Part shown: piece by piece, positions 17,734-29,297 of the stretch
How the letters are laid out: each line of letters begins with the position of its first letter
Position numbering within the stretch: position 1 is the first letter of the stretch
Source: Pseudomonas kuykendallii
GTDB lineage: Bacteria; Pseudomonadota; Gammaproteobacteria; Pseudomonadales; Pseudomonadaceae
Assembly: GCF_900106975.1 (NCBI RefSeq)
Contig: NZ_FNNU01000002.1
Coordinates: 620,001-684,000, forward strand
Direction: 5' to 3'
Length of the DNA: 64,000 nucleotides
Program-made: the position numbers and the translations under genes
Notes under the pieces: model-generated
Database searches by the model: none
What the model was told of the DNA's origin: nothing
The model's input: only the letters and a program-made list of their open reading frames with translations

Positions 17734-17742
17734 AGGGCTGTT

Positions 17743-19194
17743 TCAGAACCCGGCGGGCGTTGCCTTGTGCCAGTCGCTGACCTGCTGGTACTGGTGCGCG
17801 ACGTTGAGCAGGCGACCTTCCTGGAAGTACGGAGCCAGCAGCTGCACGCCCACCGGCAGGCCATCGACGAAGCCCGCGGGCATCGACAGGCCGGGAATTC
17901 CCGCCAGGTTGGCGGTGATGGTGTAGATGTCCTGGAGGTACTCGGCGACCGGGTCGTTGCTGTTCTCGCCGAGCTTCCAGGCCGCGCTGGGCGTGGTCGG
18001 GCCGAGGATCAGGTCGACTTCCTCGAAGGCCTTGACGAAGTCGTTCTTGATCAGCCGGCGGATCTTCTGCGCCTTCAGGTAGTAGGCGTCGTAGTAGCCG
18101 GCGGAGAGGGCGTAGGTGCCGACCATGATCCGTCGCTTGACCTCGGCACCGAAACCTTCGGCGCGCGAGCGCTTGTACAGGTCGGTAAGGTCCGCCGGGT
18201 TCTCGCAGCGATAGCCGAAGCGCACGCCGTCGAAACGCGACAGGTTGGAGGAGGCTTCGGCCGGGGCGATCACGTAGTACGCCGGAATCGCATGCTGCAT
18301 GTTCGGCAGGCTGATGTCCTTGACCGTGGCGCCGAGCTTCTTCAGTTCCTCGACGCAAGCCAGCACCGCGTCGGCGATGCGTGCATCGAGGCCGGCGCTG
18401 AAGTACTCCACCGGCAGGCCGATGCGCAGCCCGGCGAGCGGCTGGCCGAGGGCGGCGAGGTAGTCGTCCAGCGGCTGGTCGACGCTGGTCGAGTCCTTGG
18501 CGTCAAAACCGGCCATGGCGCCGAGCATCAGCGCGCAGTCTTCGGCGGTGCGCGCCAGCGGGCCGCCCTGATCGAGGCTGGAGGCATAGGCGATCATGCC
18601 CCAGCGCGAGACGCGGCCGTAGGTCGGCTTGATCCCGGTGAGGTTGGTGAAGGCCGCCGGCTGGCGAATCGATCCGCCGGTGTCGGTGCCGGTGGCAGCC
18701 GGCAGCAGGCGCGCGGCCACGGCGGCGGCGGAACCGCCGGATGAGCCGCCCGGCACGCGGCTGGCGTCCCAGGGGTTCTTCACCGGGCCGTAATGGCTGG
18801 ATTCGTTGGCCGAGCCCATGGCGAACTCGTCCATGTTCAGCTTGCCGAGGGTCACGCTGCCGGCGCTGGCGAGCTTAGTCACCACGGTCGCATCGTAGGG
18901 CGCGGCGAAGTTGCCGAGGATCTTCGAGCCGCAGCTGGTGAGAACGCCCTGGGTGCAGAACAGGTCCTTGTGGCCGATCGGTGCGCCGAGCAGCGCGCCG
19001 TTTTCGCCCGCGGCGCGGCGCGCATCGGCGGCTTGCGCCTGGCCCAGCGCGAGTTCTTCGGTGACGCTGATGAAGGCGTTGAGCTGCGGATCGAGCCGGG
19101 CGATACGGTCGAGCAGGTGGCGGGTCAGTTCTTCGGCGGAAAACTGCTTGGCGGCCAGGGCGCGGCCGATTTCGGCAAGGGTCAATGAATGCAT
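17743..19194 (-). CDS. gatA: Aspartyl/glutamyl-tRNA amidotransferase subunit A
   Basis: Amidase subunit of GatCAB that hydrolyses glutamine to supply ammonia. It has 483 residues. The amidase-signature catalytic triad is visible: Lys76 ([10 protein letters not shown]), cis-Ser151 ([13 protein letters not shown]) and nucleophile Ser175 ([12 protein letters not shown]). The conserved [13 protein letters not shown] follows. It lies 9 bases after gatC. Length and motifs are standard. Confidence 0.98.
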   Translation of the reverse strand: MHSLTLAEIGRALAAKQFSAEELTRHLLDRIARLDPQLNAFISVTEELALGQAQAADARRAAGENGALLGAPIGHKDLFCTQGVLTSCGSKILGNFAAPYDATVVTKLASAGSVTLGKLNMDEFAMGSANESSHYGPVKNPWDASRVPGGSSGGSAAAVAARLLPAATGTDTGGSIRQPAAFTNLTGIKPTYGRVSRWGMIAYASSLDQGGPLARTAEDCALMLGAMAGFDAKDSTSVDQPLDDYLAALGQPLAGLRIGLPVEYFSAGLDARIADAVLACVEELKKLGATVKDISLPNMQHAIPAYYVIAPAEASSNLSRFDGVRFGYRCENPADLTDLYKRSRAEGFGAEVKRRIMVGTYALSAGYYDAYYLKAQKIRRLIKNDFVKAFEEVDLILGPTTPSAAWKLGENSNDPVAEYLQDIYTITANLAGIPGLSMPAGFVDGLPVGVQLLAPYFQEGRLLNVAHQYQQVSDWHKATPAGF

Positions 19195-19203
19195 CGGGGT
19201 TCC

Positions 19204-19491
19204 TTACTCGATCACTTTCGGCACGAGGTAGAGGCCCTCGGCCACGGCCGGGGCGATCGCCTGGTAGGCGTCGCGGCGATTGCTTTCGCCGACCACGTCC
19301 GCGCGCAGGCGCTGGGTGGCTTCCAGCGGGTGCGCCAGCGGCTCGATGCCGTCGGTGTCGACCGCCTGCATGCGGTCGACCAGGCCGAGAATGCTGTTGA
19401 GGGTTTCGGTGGTGCGCGGAATGTCGGCTTCATCCAGGCCCAGGCGGGCGAGGTGAGCGATCTTTTCCACATCGGAGCGTTCAAGCGCCAT
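19204..19491 (-). CDS. gatC: Aspartyl/glutamyl-tRNA amidotransferase subunit C
   Basis: Small belt-like subunit that stabilises GatA-GatB, 95 residues. The start is the ATG at 19491, preceded by AGGAG; the frame is open much further upstream but that part is GC-rich non-coding. Conserved features include [30 protein letters not shown] and the C-terminal LVPKVIE. First gene of the operon, divergent from mreB. Confidence 0.97.
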   Translation of the reverse strand: MALERSDVEKIAHLARLGLDEADIPRTTETLNSILGLVDRMQAVDTDGIEPLAHPLEATQRLRADVVGESNRRDAYQAIAPAVAEGLYLVPKVIE

Positions 19492-19658
19492 GGGCGTCTC
19501 CTGAGGGGCGGCGGGTGACGTGGAGAGGTATCCGGAAAAGGCGGAGGAACCGAATCCCGGAGGGGCGGTCGAAAGCCGCGTTTTCCGGCTGTGCGGGCCC
19601 GCCGAAACGCGTTCGACGCGGCCTGCGTTGCGGGTCCGTAGGGCCCGGTAAAACGGCC

Positions 19659-19678
19659 AATCTACCACAGCGCGCGGG

Positions 19679-19686
<8 letters not shown>
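19659..19686 (-). promoter_or_regulatory. Putative promoter of gatCAB
   Basis: On the minus strand, TTGGGC (19686-19681), a 16-base spacer and TAGATT (19664-19659). Its -35 shares bases with the -35 of the opposite mreB promoter. Confidence 0.55.
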
Positions 19687-20793
<1,107 letters not shown>

Positions 20794-20884
20794 GCGGCGG
20801 ACTGCAGGCCACTCGCTGCGGGCGGAACTCCGGCCGGTCCGGTATCCGCCCCGCGGCAAAGCGCTTGAAGCTTGCGGCTGCGAG

Positions 20885-21892
20885 GTGCCGACCATCAAAC
20901 CGTTATTCGCCAAAGGACCTTTGCTCGGTGTACGCCTGCTGGTGTTCGTCGTGCTTTCGGCTGCCTTGATGGTGGTGGACGCGCGGTTCGATTTCCTCAA
21001 GCCGGCGCGCGGCCAGATGGGCCTCGTGCTGACCCCGTTCTACTGGCTCACCGAGCTGCCGGTACGCACTTGGGAAGGCCTCACCCAGCAGGTCGCCAGC
21101 CGGGGCGAGCTGGTCGCCGAGAACGAGAAGCTCAAGGCCGAGGCGCTGCTCATGCAGCGTCGCCTGCAGAAGCTCGCCACGCTGACGGAGCAGAACGTGC
21201 GCCTGCGCGAACTGCTGAACTCCTCCGCGCTGGTGGATGACAAGGTGCTGGTCGGCGAACTGATCGGCGTCGATCCGAACCCCTTCACCCATCGCATCAT
21301 CATCGACAAGGGCGGCCAGGACGGCGTGTTCCTCGGCCAGCCGGTGCTCGATGCGCGCGGGCTGATGGGCCAGGTCGTCGAAGTGATGCCCTACACCTCG
21401 CGGGTGTTGCTGCTCACCGACACCACCCACAGCATTCCCGTGCAGGTGAACCGCAACGGCCTGCGCGCCATCGCCAGCGGCACCGGCAATCCCGAGCGCC
21501 TTGAGCTTCGCCATGTCGCCGATACCGCCGACATAAAGGAAGGCGATCTGCTGGTCAGTTCCGGCCTCGGCCAGCGCTTCCCGGCCGGTTATCCGGTAGC
21601 GACGGTGAAGGAAGTCATCCACGACTCCGGCCAGCCGTTCGCCATCGTCCGCGCGGTGCCCACCGCGGCGTTGAACCGCAGTCGCTACGTCTTGCTGGTG
21701 TTCACCGACACCCGTTCGCCGGAAGAGCGCGCCAATGCCGCCGCCGAGGCGCAGGTGGCCGCTGACCAGAAGGCCGCCGGCGACGATGGGCAGAACCCTG
21801 CCACGCCGCCTGGCACACCGGCTCCGGCCGCGCCGCCGACCCAGGCGCCGCCCGGGCAGGTCCCGCCCAACCCCGATCAGGGAGATCGCTGA
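20885..21892 (+). CDS. mreC: Rod shape-determining protein MreC
   Basis: Inner-membrane scaffold of the elongasome with a large periplasmic part, 335 residues. GTG start at 20885 with little ribosome site, 91 bases after mreB. A transmembrane helix at about 14-32 is followed by a coiled coil at about 68-112 ([20 protein letters not shown]). Next are the two beta-barrel lobes ([35 protein letters not shown]) and a 45-residue tail rich in Pro, Ala and Gln. The tail is a low-complexity extension common in Pseudomonas. The stop overlaps the mreD ATG by one base. Confidence 0.96.
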   Translation: MPTIKPLFAKGPLLGVRLLVFVVLSAALMVVDARFDFLKPARGQMGLVLTPFYWLTELPVRTWEGLTQQVASRGELVAENEKLKAEALLMQRRLQKLATLTEQNVRLRELLNSSALVDDKVLVGELIGVDPNPFTHRIIIDKGGQDGVFLGQPVLDARGLMGQVVEVMPYTSRVLLLTDTTHSIPVQVNRNGLRAIASGTGNPERLELRHVADTADIKEGDLLVSSGLGQRFPAGYPVATVKEVIHDSGQPFAIVRAVPTAALNRSRYVLLVFTDTRSPEERANAAAEAQVAADQKAAGDDGQNPATPPGTPAPAAPPTQAPPGQVPPNPDQGDR

Positions 21893-22380
21893 TGGTCGCG
21901 CGGCGTTCCAACAATGGCTGGCTGGTCTGGCTGACCTTCATCCTGGCGATGCTGCTCAGCGTGGCGCCGATGCCGGCATTCATGGAAATCGGTCGGCCGC
22001 TGTGGCCGGCGCTGGTGTTGACCTACTGGACGCTGGCGTTGCCGCAGAAGGTCGGGATGACCACCGCCTGGGTCATCGGCATCGCTCAGGACGTGCTCAA
22101 CGGCACGCTGCTGGGGCAGAACGCGCTGGTCCTGACGCTCATCGTGTTCCTCGTGCTGGCGCTGCACCAGCGCCTGCGGATGTTCCCGATGTGGCAGCAG
22201 AGCCTGGTGCTGCTGGTGGTCTTCGGCCTGGCGCAACTGGTCCAGCTGTGGCTCAACGCGCTCACCGGCAACCGTCCGCCGACGCTTGCCTTCGTCCTCC
22301 CCGCCCTGGTCAGCGCCTTGCTCTGGCCCTGGGTCTGCGCGGCCCTGCGCGGCCTGCACCTGCGTCTGAACGTCAATTGA
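21892..22380 (+). CDS. mreD: Rod shape-determining protein MreD
   Basis: Small integral membrane protein of the elongasome, 162 residues with about five hydrophobic helices (for example [35 protein letters not shown]). The ATG overlaps the mreC stop (TGATG), indicating translational coupling. Confidence 0.95.
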   Translation: MVARRSNNGWLVWLTFILAMLLSVAPMPAFMEIGRPLWPALVLTYWTLALPQKVGMTTAWVIGIAQDVLNGTLLGQNALVLTLIVFLVLALHQRLRMFPMWQQSLVLLVVFGLAQLVQLWLNALTGNRPPTLAFVLPALVSALLWPWVCAALRGLHLRLNVN

Positions 22381-22421
22381 GCGGCGGGTCGGCGTGCTTT
22401 CCGCACGACAGGAAGCATTCC

Positions 22422-23030
22422 ATGACCACACCCGTCCTCCACCTCGCCTCCGCTTCGCCACGCCGCCAGGAACTGCTGGCGCAGATCGGCGTGCGTTTCG
22501 TCAGCCGGGTCGCGCCGATCGATGAAACGCCGTTGCCTGGTGAGGCCGCGGCGGCCTACGTCGAGCGCCTCGCGCTGGCCAAGGCGCGGGCCGCGCAGGC
22601 GACCCTCGAGCAGCCGGCCGGCGCCGTGGTGCTCGGTGCCGACACCGCCGTGGTGCTCGACGGGCGCATCCTCGGCAAGCCGCGCGACCGTGACGAGGCG
22701 CTGGCCACGCTGGCCGCGTTGTCCGCACGCGAACATGAAGTGCTCACCGCCGTCGCCCTGGTCGACGCGCAGCGCCACGCCACGCGCGTGGTCGCCAGCC
22801 GGGTGCGGTTCCGCGCCCTGGAACGCGCGGAGATCGAAGCCTACTGGGATACCGGCGAGCCCTGCGACAAGGCGGGCAGCTACGGCATCCAGGGGTTGGC
22901 CGCGGTCTTCGTCAGCGGGCTGCAGGGCAGCTACTCGGCCGTGGTAGGGCTGCCGCTGTGCGAAACGGCGGAACTGTTGGCGAGCTTTGGCATCCGTTGC
23001 TGGGGCACGGACGTTGTCCCGGGGTGCTGA
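22422..23030 (+). CDS. maf: Maf family nucleotide pyrophosphatase (YhdE-like)
   Basis: Cytoplasmic house-cleaning pyrophosphatase expected to act on dTTP/UTP. It has 202 residues from the ATG at 22422. Signatures are [12 protein letters not shown] (8-19), [24 protein letters not shown] near 68-83 and the lysine/glutamine region [10 protein letters not shown] near 150. Lies 41 bases downstream of mreD in the mreBCD-maf-rng cluster, the common gamma-proteobacterial order. Confidence 0.95.
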   Translation: MTTPVLHLASASPRRQELLAQIGVRFVSRVAPIDETPLPGEAAAAYVERLALAKARAAQATLEQPAGAVVLGADTAVVLDGRILGKPRDRDEALATLAALSAREHEVLTAVALVDAQRHATRVVASRVRFRALERAEIEAYWDTGEPCDKAGSYGIQGLAAVFVSGLQGSYSAVVGLPLCETAELLASFGIRCWGTDVVPGC

Positions 23031-23100
23031 GTTGGAAGCCAGCGCGGGAAAGCTGTACAACTCAGCCACTGCCCTTCGGCTTTGCGCCAACGAGAACAAT

Positions 23101-24558
23101 ATGAGCGAAGAGATCCTGATCAACATCACGCCGATGGAATCGCGCGTGGCCGTGGTGGAAAACGGTGTGCTGCAGGAAGTGCACGTCGAGCGCACCCAGC
23201 GGCGTGGCATCGTCGGCAACATCTACAAGGGCAAGGTGGTCCGCGTGCTGCCGGGCATGCAGGCGGCGTTCGTCGACATCGGCCTGGAGCGCGCGGCGTT
23301 CATCCATGCCTCGGAAATCTCCACCCGCGAAGGCAGCGCGGTGGAAAGCATCAGCGCGCTGGTCCACGACGGCCAGGCGCTCGTGGTGCAGGTGACCAAG
23401 GACCCGATCGGCAGCAAGGGCGCGCGGTTGACCACGCACCTGTCGATCCCGTCGCGCTACCTGGTGTACATGCCGCGCACCGCGCACGTCGGCATCTCGC
23501 TGAAGATCGAGGACGAGGCCGAGCGCGAACGCCTGAAGAAGGTGGTCGCCGACTGCGTTGCCGCCGAAGGCATCCAGGAAAACGGTGGCTTCATCCTGCG
23601 CACCGCCGCCGACGGCGCGCGCGCCGAGGATATCCTCGCCGACATCCGCTACCTGCGCCGGCTGTGGGACCAGATTGCCGCGCAGATGCAGGAGGCCAGG
23701 GCGCCGACGGTGATCTACGAGGACCTTTCGCTGGCTCTGCGCACGCTGCGCGACCTGGTCAGCCCGCGCACCGAGAAGATTCGCATCGACTCCCGGGAAA
23801 CCTTCCAGAAGGTCACCCAGTTCGTCGCCGAGCTGATGCCGGAAGTCGCCGACCGCCTTGAGCACTATCCGGGCGAGCGGCCGATCTTCGACCTCTACGG
23901 GGTCGAGGACGAAATCCAGAAGGCGCTGGAGCGCAAGGTGCTGCTCAAGTCCGGCGGCTACCTGGTGGTCGACCCGGCCGAGGCGATGACCACCATCGAC
24001 GTCAACACCGGGGCGTTCGTCGGTCATCGCACGCTGGAAGAAACTATCTTCAAGACCAACCTCGAGGCGGCCACGGCCATTGCCCGGCAGCTGCGCCTGC
24101 GCAACATCGGCGGCATCATCATCATCGATTTCATCGACATGGAGGACGAAGAGCATCAGCGCCAGGTCCTGCGCACGCTGGAAAAACAGCTCGAACGCGA
24201 CCATGCGAAGACCAACATCATCGGCATCACCGAACTCGGCCTGGTGCAGATGACCCGCAAGCGCACCCGCGAGAGCCTCGAGCAGATCCTCTGCGAGCCC
24301 TGCGGCCATTGCCACGGCCGCGGCAAGCTGAAGACCCCGGAAACCACCTGCTACGAAATCTTCCGTGAAATCCTCCGCGAGGCGCGTGCCTACCAGGCCG
24401 AGGGTTACCGGGTGCTGGCCAACCAGAAGGTGGTCGACCGGCTGCTCGACGAGGAATCCGGCAACGTCGCCGATCTCGAGGCGTTCATCGGGCGCACCAT
24501 CAAGTTTCAGGTCGAAACCATGTACTCCCAGGAACAGTACGACGTGGTGCTGCTCTGA
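23101..24558 (+). CDS. rng: Ribonuclease G
   Basis: Endoribonuclease that matures the 5' end of 16S rRNA and cleaves some mRNAs. It has 485 residues. Order of parts: an S1 RNA-binding domain at about 36-120 (RRGIVGNIYKGKVVRVLPG), a 5'-sensor/RNase H-like region, and the DNase I-like catalytic core with the metal-binding aspartate in TTIDVNTGAFVG and a second in IIIIDFIDM. The Zn-link cysteines (CEPCGHCHGRGK) come near 400. It lacks the long scaffold tail of RNase E. ATG at 23101; longer readings overlap maf and are not supported. Confidence 0.97.
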   Translation: MSEEILINITPMESRVAVVENGVLQEVHVERTQRRGIVGNIYKGKVVRVLPGMQAAFVDIGLERAAFIHASEISTREGSAVESISALVHDGQALVVQVTKDPIGSKGARLTTHLSIPSRYLVYMPRTAHVGISLKIEDEAERERLKKVVADCVAAEGIQENGGFILRTAADGARAEDILADIRYLRRLWDQIAAQMQEARAPTVIYEDLSLALRTLRDLVSPRTEKIRIDSRETFQKVTQFVAELMPEVADRLEHYPGERPIFDLYGVEDEIQKALERKVLLKSGGYLVVDPAEAMTTIDVNTGAFVGHRTLEETIFKTNLEAATAIARQLRLRNIGGIIIIDFIDMEDEEHQRQVLRTLEKQLERDHAKTNIIGITELGLVQMTRKRTRESLEQILCEPCGHCHGRGKLKTPETTCYEIFREILREARAYQAEGYRVLANQKVVDRLLDEESGNVADLEAFIGRTIKFQVETMYSQEQYDVVLL

Positions 24559-24605
24559 GCGCGCCGCTCGACGAGGGCCGTGCGGCCCGGCTGCTCGGCG
24601 CCCTC

Positions 24606-27600
24606 GTGCGTGGCGGGCTGTGGGCCTGTGCGCTGTTCCTGGTGCTGGCGGCGCTGTATGTGAGCCTCGGTCGGCAACTGGTGCCGCTGCTGGCGGAGTA
24701 CCGCGCCGAGGTGCAGGCCAAGGCCGGCGAGGCGTTGCAGATGCCGGTCAGTATCGGCAGCCTGGAAGGTCGCTGGCAGGGCTTTGCGCCGGTGCTGTTC
24801 GCCCACGACGTGCTGGTCGGCGATGCCAATGCGCACCTGCGCCTGGAGCAGGTGCGGATCAAGCCCGACCTGCTCGCCAGCCTGCTGGCACGGCAGGTGC
24901 GCATCGCCCATCTGGAACTGAGCGGCGTGCAACTCAGCCTGGTCCAGGACGAGGAGGGCAAGTGGGCGCTGCAGGGTCTGCCGCAGCGTCCCGACCAGCC
25001 GCCCGTGCAGCCGGCGCAGATACTCGAGCAACTGCGCAAGGTTTCCACGCTGTCCGTACTGGACAGCCAACTGATCCTCAAACCCTCCGGCGCTGAGCCG
25101 ATCGGCATCAGCTCGGTCGGCCTGACCCTGCGCAGCGGCGCCCGCCAGCGCCTCGACGGTCGGCTGATGCTGCCGGACGGCCAGCCGCTGATGTTCGACC
25201 TCAACAGCCGGCTGAGTGCCAGCGGATGGCAGGATACCGAGGCCGAGTTCTACCTGAGCCTGCCGCAGAGCGACTGGGCGCAGTGGCTGCCGGCGCGGCT
25301 CACCCGCGACTGGCACATCGGTGCATTGCAGGCCGGTGGCGAAGTCTGGGCCACCTGGGCCAACGGCGGCGTTGCCCGTGCGGTGGCCCGCCTGCACGCG
25401 CCGAAGGTGTCCGCCGGTTATGCCGAGCGCGAGCCGGTGACGATGGACGACCTGGCCTTCAACGCCTACTACGACCGCCGCGACGACGGCTTCGACCTGC
25501 TGGTCGATTCGCTGGCCGTGAGCCTCGGCGAAACCCGCTGGGGCGAGGTCAAGCTGGCGCTGGGGCAGCAGCGGCGTGGCGCGGCCGACGAAGTCTGGAA
25601 GCTCGCCGCCGACCGGCTCGACCTGACCCCGCTGGCGCCCGCCGTCGAGGCCCTGGCGCCGCTGCCGGACACGCTCGCCGAGATCATCCACGGCCTGCAA
25701 CCGCGCGGTTCCCTGCACAACGTGCAACTGGCCTGGCAACCCCAGGCGGAGGGCGACAAGCGCGTCCAGTTCGCCGCCAACCTCGAGCGCATCGCCTTCA
25801 ACGCCGTGCATGGGGCGCCCGCCGCGGAGAACGTCAGTGGCGCCATCTCCGGTGACCTCGGCCAGGGCGAGCTGCGCCTGGATGCCCCGGATTTCGTGCT
25901 GCACCTCGACCATTTCTTCCCGCAGCCGTGGAAATACCGCCAGGCCAACGCGCGCCTGACCTGGAGCCTCGATCAGGAAGCCTTCACCCTCGCCAGCCGC
26001 TACATGAAGGTCAGCGGCGACGAGGGCGAGCTCGCCGGCGACATGCTGATCCGCCTGCAGCGCGACCCGTCGCGGGAAAGCTACATGGACCTGCGCGTGA
26101 CACTGCACGACGGCGACGCGCGCTACACCGAGAAGTACTTGCCGACGGTGACGCCGGCCCTCAGCCCTGCGCTGGCCGACTGGCTGAAGACGGCGATCCG
26201 CGGCGGGCGCATCGACGAAGGCTGGTTCCAGTACCAGGGCTCGCTGATGCACGGCGCGCAGGACGGCGCCCGGTCCATCGACCTGTTCTTCAAGGTGCAC
26301 GACGCCGAACTGGCCTTTCAGCCCGGCTGGCCGTCGGTGCGCGGGGCGCGGGGCGAAGTGTTCGTCGAGGACAGCGGCGTGCGGGTCGACGTCTCCGAAG
26401 GGCTGCTGCTGGACAGCCGGGTGACCGACGTCAGGGCGCGGGTGCCGCACGTGCCGGCGGGGCAGGTGTCGCGCCTGCTGATCGACGGCAAGGTCGCCAG
26501 CAGCGTGGCCGACGGCTTGAAGATCCTCCAGGAAACCCCGCTGAAGACCGCCGCCGAATCCTTCGCCGGCTGGCGTGGCGAGGGGCCGCTGGATGGCCGT
26601 CTGCAGCTCGACATCCCGCTGAACAAAGGCGGGCAGCCGCTTGTCGTGGTCGATTTCGCCACCCAGGGCGCGACCCTGCGCGTCGACAAGCCGCTGCTTG
26701 AACTGAGCCAGGTGTCCGGGGCGTTCCGTTTCGACAGCGCCAAGGGCCTCAGCGCGCCGGACGTGCGTGCGCAACTGTTCGGCAGGCCGGTGCAGGGCAA
26801 GGTGTTCGCCGAAGGCAGCGCCCGGCCGCTGACGCGCATCGAGGCCAGCGGCCAGGTGGCGGTGAAGACGCTCGCCGAATGGCTCGGCGTGACCCAGACG
26901 CTGCCCCTGACCGGCAGCATTCCCTATCGCCTCGGCGTGTCGATTTCCGACGACAGCCAGTTGCGCGTCGACTCCGACCTCAAGGGCGTCGGCATCGAAC
27001 TGCCCGCGCCCTTCGGCAAGGGCGTCGACGAGACCCGCAACGCCACCTGGCGGATGAACCTGAGCGGTCCCGAGCGGCGCATGTGGGCCGACCTGCAGGA
27101 CGCCGGCAGCCTGGCGCTGGCGATGCCGGCGAACGACCAGAAGCAGCTGCGTGGCGAGCTGCGGCTCGGCGCAGGCGCCGCGGTGGCGCCGGTCGACCGC
27201 GGCCTTAGGGTGCGCGGGAGCCTCGCCGAGTTCGACCTGGATGCCTGGAAAGCCGCGCTGGAGCGGAGCAAGGCACCGGTACAGCCGAAGGACGCGCAGC
27301 AACTGCTGCGCGCCATCGACGTGCGCATCGGCACCTTCAAGGGGTTCGGTCGCGAGGTGAACGATGTCAGCGCGCAGATCCAGCGTGGCCAGCACACCTG
27401 GCAGGCGATCATCGACAGCGACCCGCTGTCCGGGCGCATCGACCTGCCGGACGACGACAGCCCGGTCTACGTCGACCTGCGTCGTTTGCGCCTGCCGGCC
27501 GCCGATCCCGTGCCGCTCGATCCGCAGGCGCCGGTGGTGGAGAAACCCGATCCGCTGGCCGATGTCGATCCGCGTTCGATGCCGGCGCTCAACCTGCATG

Positions 27601-28400
27601 TGGACCAGGTGTACCAGGGCGACGTGCTGCTCGGCGCCTGGTCGTTCAAGTCGCGGCCAACCGCCACCGGCGCGCGCTTCAGCGACGTGAAGCTGGGCCT
27701 CAAGGGCCTGCAGATCAACGGCGAGGGTGGCTGGGAAGGCCAGGCCGCGCCCGCCAGCTGGTTCAAGGGGAAGCTCGGCGGCGGTGACCTCTCCAACGTG
27801 TTGCTGGCCTGGGATTTCGCACCGAGCGTGACCAGCGAGAAGTTCAGCCTGGATGTCGACGGGCGCTGGCCGGGCTCGCCGGCCTGGTTCAGCCTCAAGC
27901 GTTTCTCCGGTGACATCGACGCCAGCCTGCACAAGGGCCAGTTCGTCGAGGCCCAGGGCTCCGCCTCGGCGCTGCGTGTGTTCGGCCTGCTCAACTTCAA
28001 CTCCATCGGCCGGCGCCTGCGCCTGGACTTCTCCGACCTGCTCGGCAAAGGCCTCAGCTACGACCGGGTTAAGGGACGCCTGCTCGGCAGCGACGGCGTA
28101 TTCACCACCCGCGAACCGATCACCCTGACCGGGCCCTCGAGCAACCTCGAGCTGAACGGCACGCTGGACATGCTCAACGACCAGATCGACGCCAAGCTGC
28201 TGGTGACCTTGCCGGTGAGCAACAACCTGCCGATCGCCGCGCTGATCGTCGGCGCGCCGGCCATCGGCGGTGCGCTGTTCGTCGCCGACAAGCTGTTTGG
28301 TGACAAGGTGGCGCGGCTGGCCAGCGTACAGTACGACGTGGAAGGCTCGCTGCAGGACCCGAAGATCAGCTTCGACAAGCCGTTCGAGAAGCCGAAGTGA
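24606..28400 (+). CDS. yhdP: AsmA-like envelope protein YhdP
   Basis: Giant inner-membrane-anchored bridge protein, 1264 residues. One N-terminal helix (about 5-27, ACALFLVLAALYVSLGRQL) precedes a very long periplasmic groove of repeated beta strands. The C-terminal part reads LKRFSGDIDASLHKGQFVE and RLRLDFSDLLGKGLSYDRVKG, typical of the family. YhdP with TamB and YdbH moves phospholipids toward the outer membrane in E. coli. The GTG at 24606 is the first plausible start, 47 bases after rng. The frame is also open upstream, so the start may be a few codons earlier. A 1400-codon antisense frame covering it is a GC shadow. Confidence 0.92.
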   Translation: MRGGLWACALFLVLAALYVSLGRQLVPLLAEYRAEVQAKAGEALQMPVSIGSLEGRWQGFAPVLFAHDVLVGDANAHLRLEQVRIKPDLLASLLARQVRIAHLELSGVQLSLVQDEEGKWALQGLPQRPDQPPVQPAQILEQLRKVSTLSVLDSQLILKPSGAEPIGISSVGLTLRSGARQRLDGRLMLPDGQPLMFDLNSRLSASGWQDTEAEFYLSLPQSDWAQWLPARLTRDWHIGALQAGGEVWATWANGGVARAVARLHAPKVSAGYAEREPVTMDDLAFNAYYDRRDDGFDLLVDSLAVSLGETRWGEVKLALGQQRRGAADEVWKLAADRLDLTPLAPAVEALAPLPDTLAEIIHGLQPRGSLHNVQLAWQPQAEGDKRVQFAANLERIAFNAVHGAPAAENVSGAISGDLGQGELRLDAPDFVLHLDHFFPQPWKYRQANARLTWSLDQEAFTLASRYMKVSGDEGELAGDMLIRLQRDPSRESYMDLRVTLHDGDARYTEKYLPTVTPALSPALADWLKTAIRGGRIDEGWFQYQGSLMHGAQDGARSIDLFFKVHDAELAFQPGWPSVRGARGEVFVEDSGVRVDVSEGLLLDSRVTDVRARVPHVPAGQVSRLLIDGKVASSVADGLKILQETPLKTAAESFAGWRGEGPLDGRLQLDIPLNKGGQPLVVVDFATQGATLRVDKPLLELSQVSGAFRFDSAKGLSAPDVRAQLFGRPVQGKVFAEGSARPLTRIEASGQVAVKTLAEWLGVTQTLPLTGSIPYRLGVSISDDSQLRVDSDLKGVGIELPAPFGKGVDETRNATWRMNLSGPERRMWADLQDAGSLALAMPANDQKQLRGELRLGAGAAVAPVDRGLRVRGSLAEFDLDAWKAALERSKAPVQPKDAQQLLRAIDVRIGTFKGFGREVNDVSAQIQRGQHTWQAIIDSDPLSGRIDLPDDDSPVYVDLRRLRLPAADPVPLDPQAPVVEKPDPLADVDPRSMPALNLHVDQVYQGDVLLGAWSFKSRPTATGARFSDVKLGLKGLQINGEGGWEGQAAPASWFKGKLGGGDLSNVLLAWDFAPSVTSEKFSLDVDGRWPGSPAWFSLKRFSGDIDASLHKGQFVEAQGSASALRVFGLLNFNSIGRRLRLDFSDLLGKGLSYDRVKGRLLGSDGVFTTREPITLTGPSSNLELNGTLDMLNDQIDAKLLVTLPVSNNLPIAALIVGAPAIGGALFVADKLFGDKVARLASVQYDVEGSLQDPKISFDKPFEKPK

Positions 28401-28446
28401 GCGCCCTGTGCGAACCCGCCGCCCTCCCTGCCCGCGCGGAGCGCCC

Positions 28447-29295
28447 ATGAACATTGCGCTGATCCAGATGGTCAGCCAGGACGATGTCCTGGCCAATCTC
28501 GCGGCCGCCCAGCGGCTGTTGCGGCAGGCCGCGGACGGCGGCGCGCGGCTCGCCGTGCTGCCGGAGAACTTCGCCGCGATGGGCCGCCGCGACGCGTTGC
28601 GCATCGGCCACGAGGAAGCCGCCGGGCGCGGACCGATCCTGCCATGGTTGAAACGCACTGCCCGCGACCTCAGGTTATGGATAGTGGCGGGCACCGTGCC
28701 GCTGCCGGCCGATGACGAGCCGCGCGGCAAACCCAATGCCTGCTCGCTGCTGATCGACGAAGACGGCGAGCGCGCGGCGCGTTACGACAAGCTGCATCTG
28801 TTCGATGTCGACGTGAGCGACAGCCGCGGTCGTTACCGGGAGTCCGATGATTACCGGCACGGCGGACAACTGGTGGTGGCGGATACGCCGGTCGGCAGGC
28901 TGGGGCTGAGCGTCTGTTACGATTTGCGCTTTGCGGAGCTGTACACGCGATTGCGCGAGGCCGGCGCCGAGCTGATCAGCGCGCCCTCGGCGTTCACCGC
29001 GGTGACCGGCGCCGCGCATTGGGAAGTGCTGGTGCGTGCCCGCGCCATCGAAACCCAGTGCTACCTGCTGGCGGCGGCGCAGGGCGGCATGCACCCCGGC
29101 CCGCGCGAGACCTACGGCCATTCGCTGCTGGTCGACCCCTGGGGGCGCATCGTCGCCGAGCAGGCGGCCGGCGAGGGCGTGCTGTTAGGTCAGCGCGACG
29201 CCGAGGAACAGGCGAGCATCCGCCAGCGCATGCCGGTCACTGGCCACCGGCGATTTTCCGTGTCGACCGCCCCGCGGCCGATCACCCTGGAGTGA
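28447..29295 (+). CDS. Nitrilase-superfamily hydrolase (Nit1/omega-amidase-like)
   Basis: Cytoplasmic carbon-nitrogen hydrolase, 282 residues from the ATG at 28447. The Glu-Lys-Cys triad is in place: E40 (LPENFA), K115 (YDKLHLFDV) and C157 (SVCYDLRF). The Nit subgroup words KLHLFDVDV and YDLRFAELY suggest an omega-amidase or deaminated-glutathione amidase. It sits between yhdP and tldD (stop 2 bases before the tldD ATG), the same context as in PAO1 and E. coli relatives. The substrate is inferred from the family only. Confidence 0.92.
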   Translation: MNIALIQMVSQDDVLANLAAAQRLLRQAADGGARLAVLPENFAAMGRRDALRIGHEEAAGRGPILPWLKRTARDLRLWIVAGTVPLPADDEPRGKPNACSLLIDEDGERAARYDKLHLFDVDVSDSRGRYRESDDYRHGGQLVVADTPVGRLGLSVCYDLRFAELYTRLREAGAELISAPSAFTAVTGAAHWEVLVRARAIETQCYLLAAAQGGMHPGPRETYGHSLLVDPWGRIVAEQAAGEGVLLGQRDAEEQASIRQRMPVTGHRRFSVSTAPRPITLE

Positions 29296-29297
29296 CT

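Noticed and set aside
24507-28736. Open minus-strand frame of about 1400 codons antisense to yhdP
   Set aside because: It mirrors a real high-GC gene, is rich in Arg, Ala, Gly and His, has no domain words and no ribosome site. It is a codon-bias shadow.
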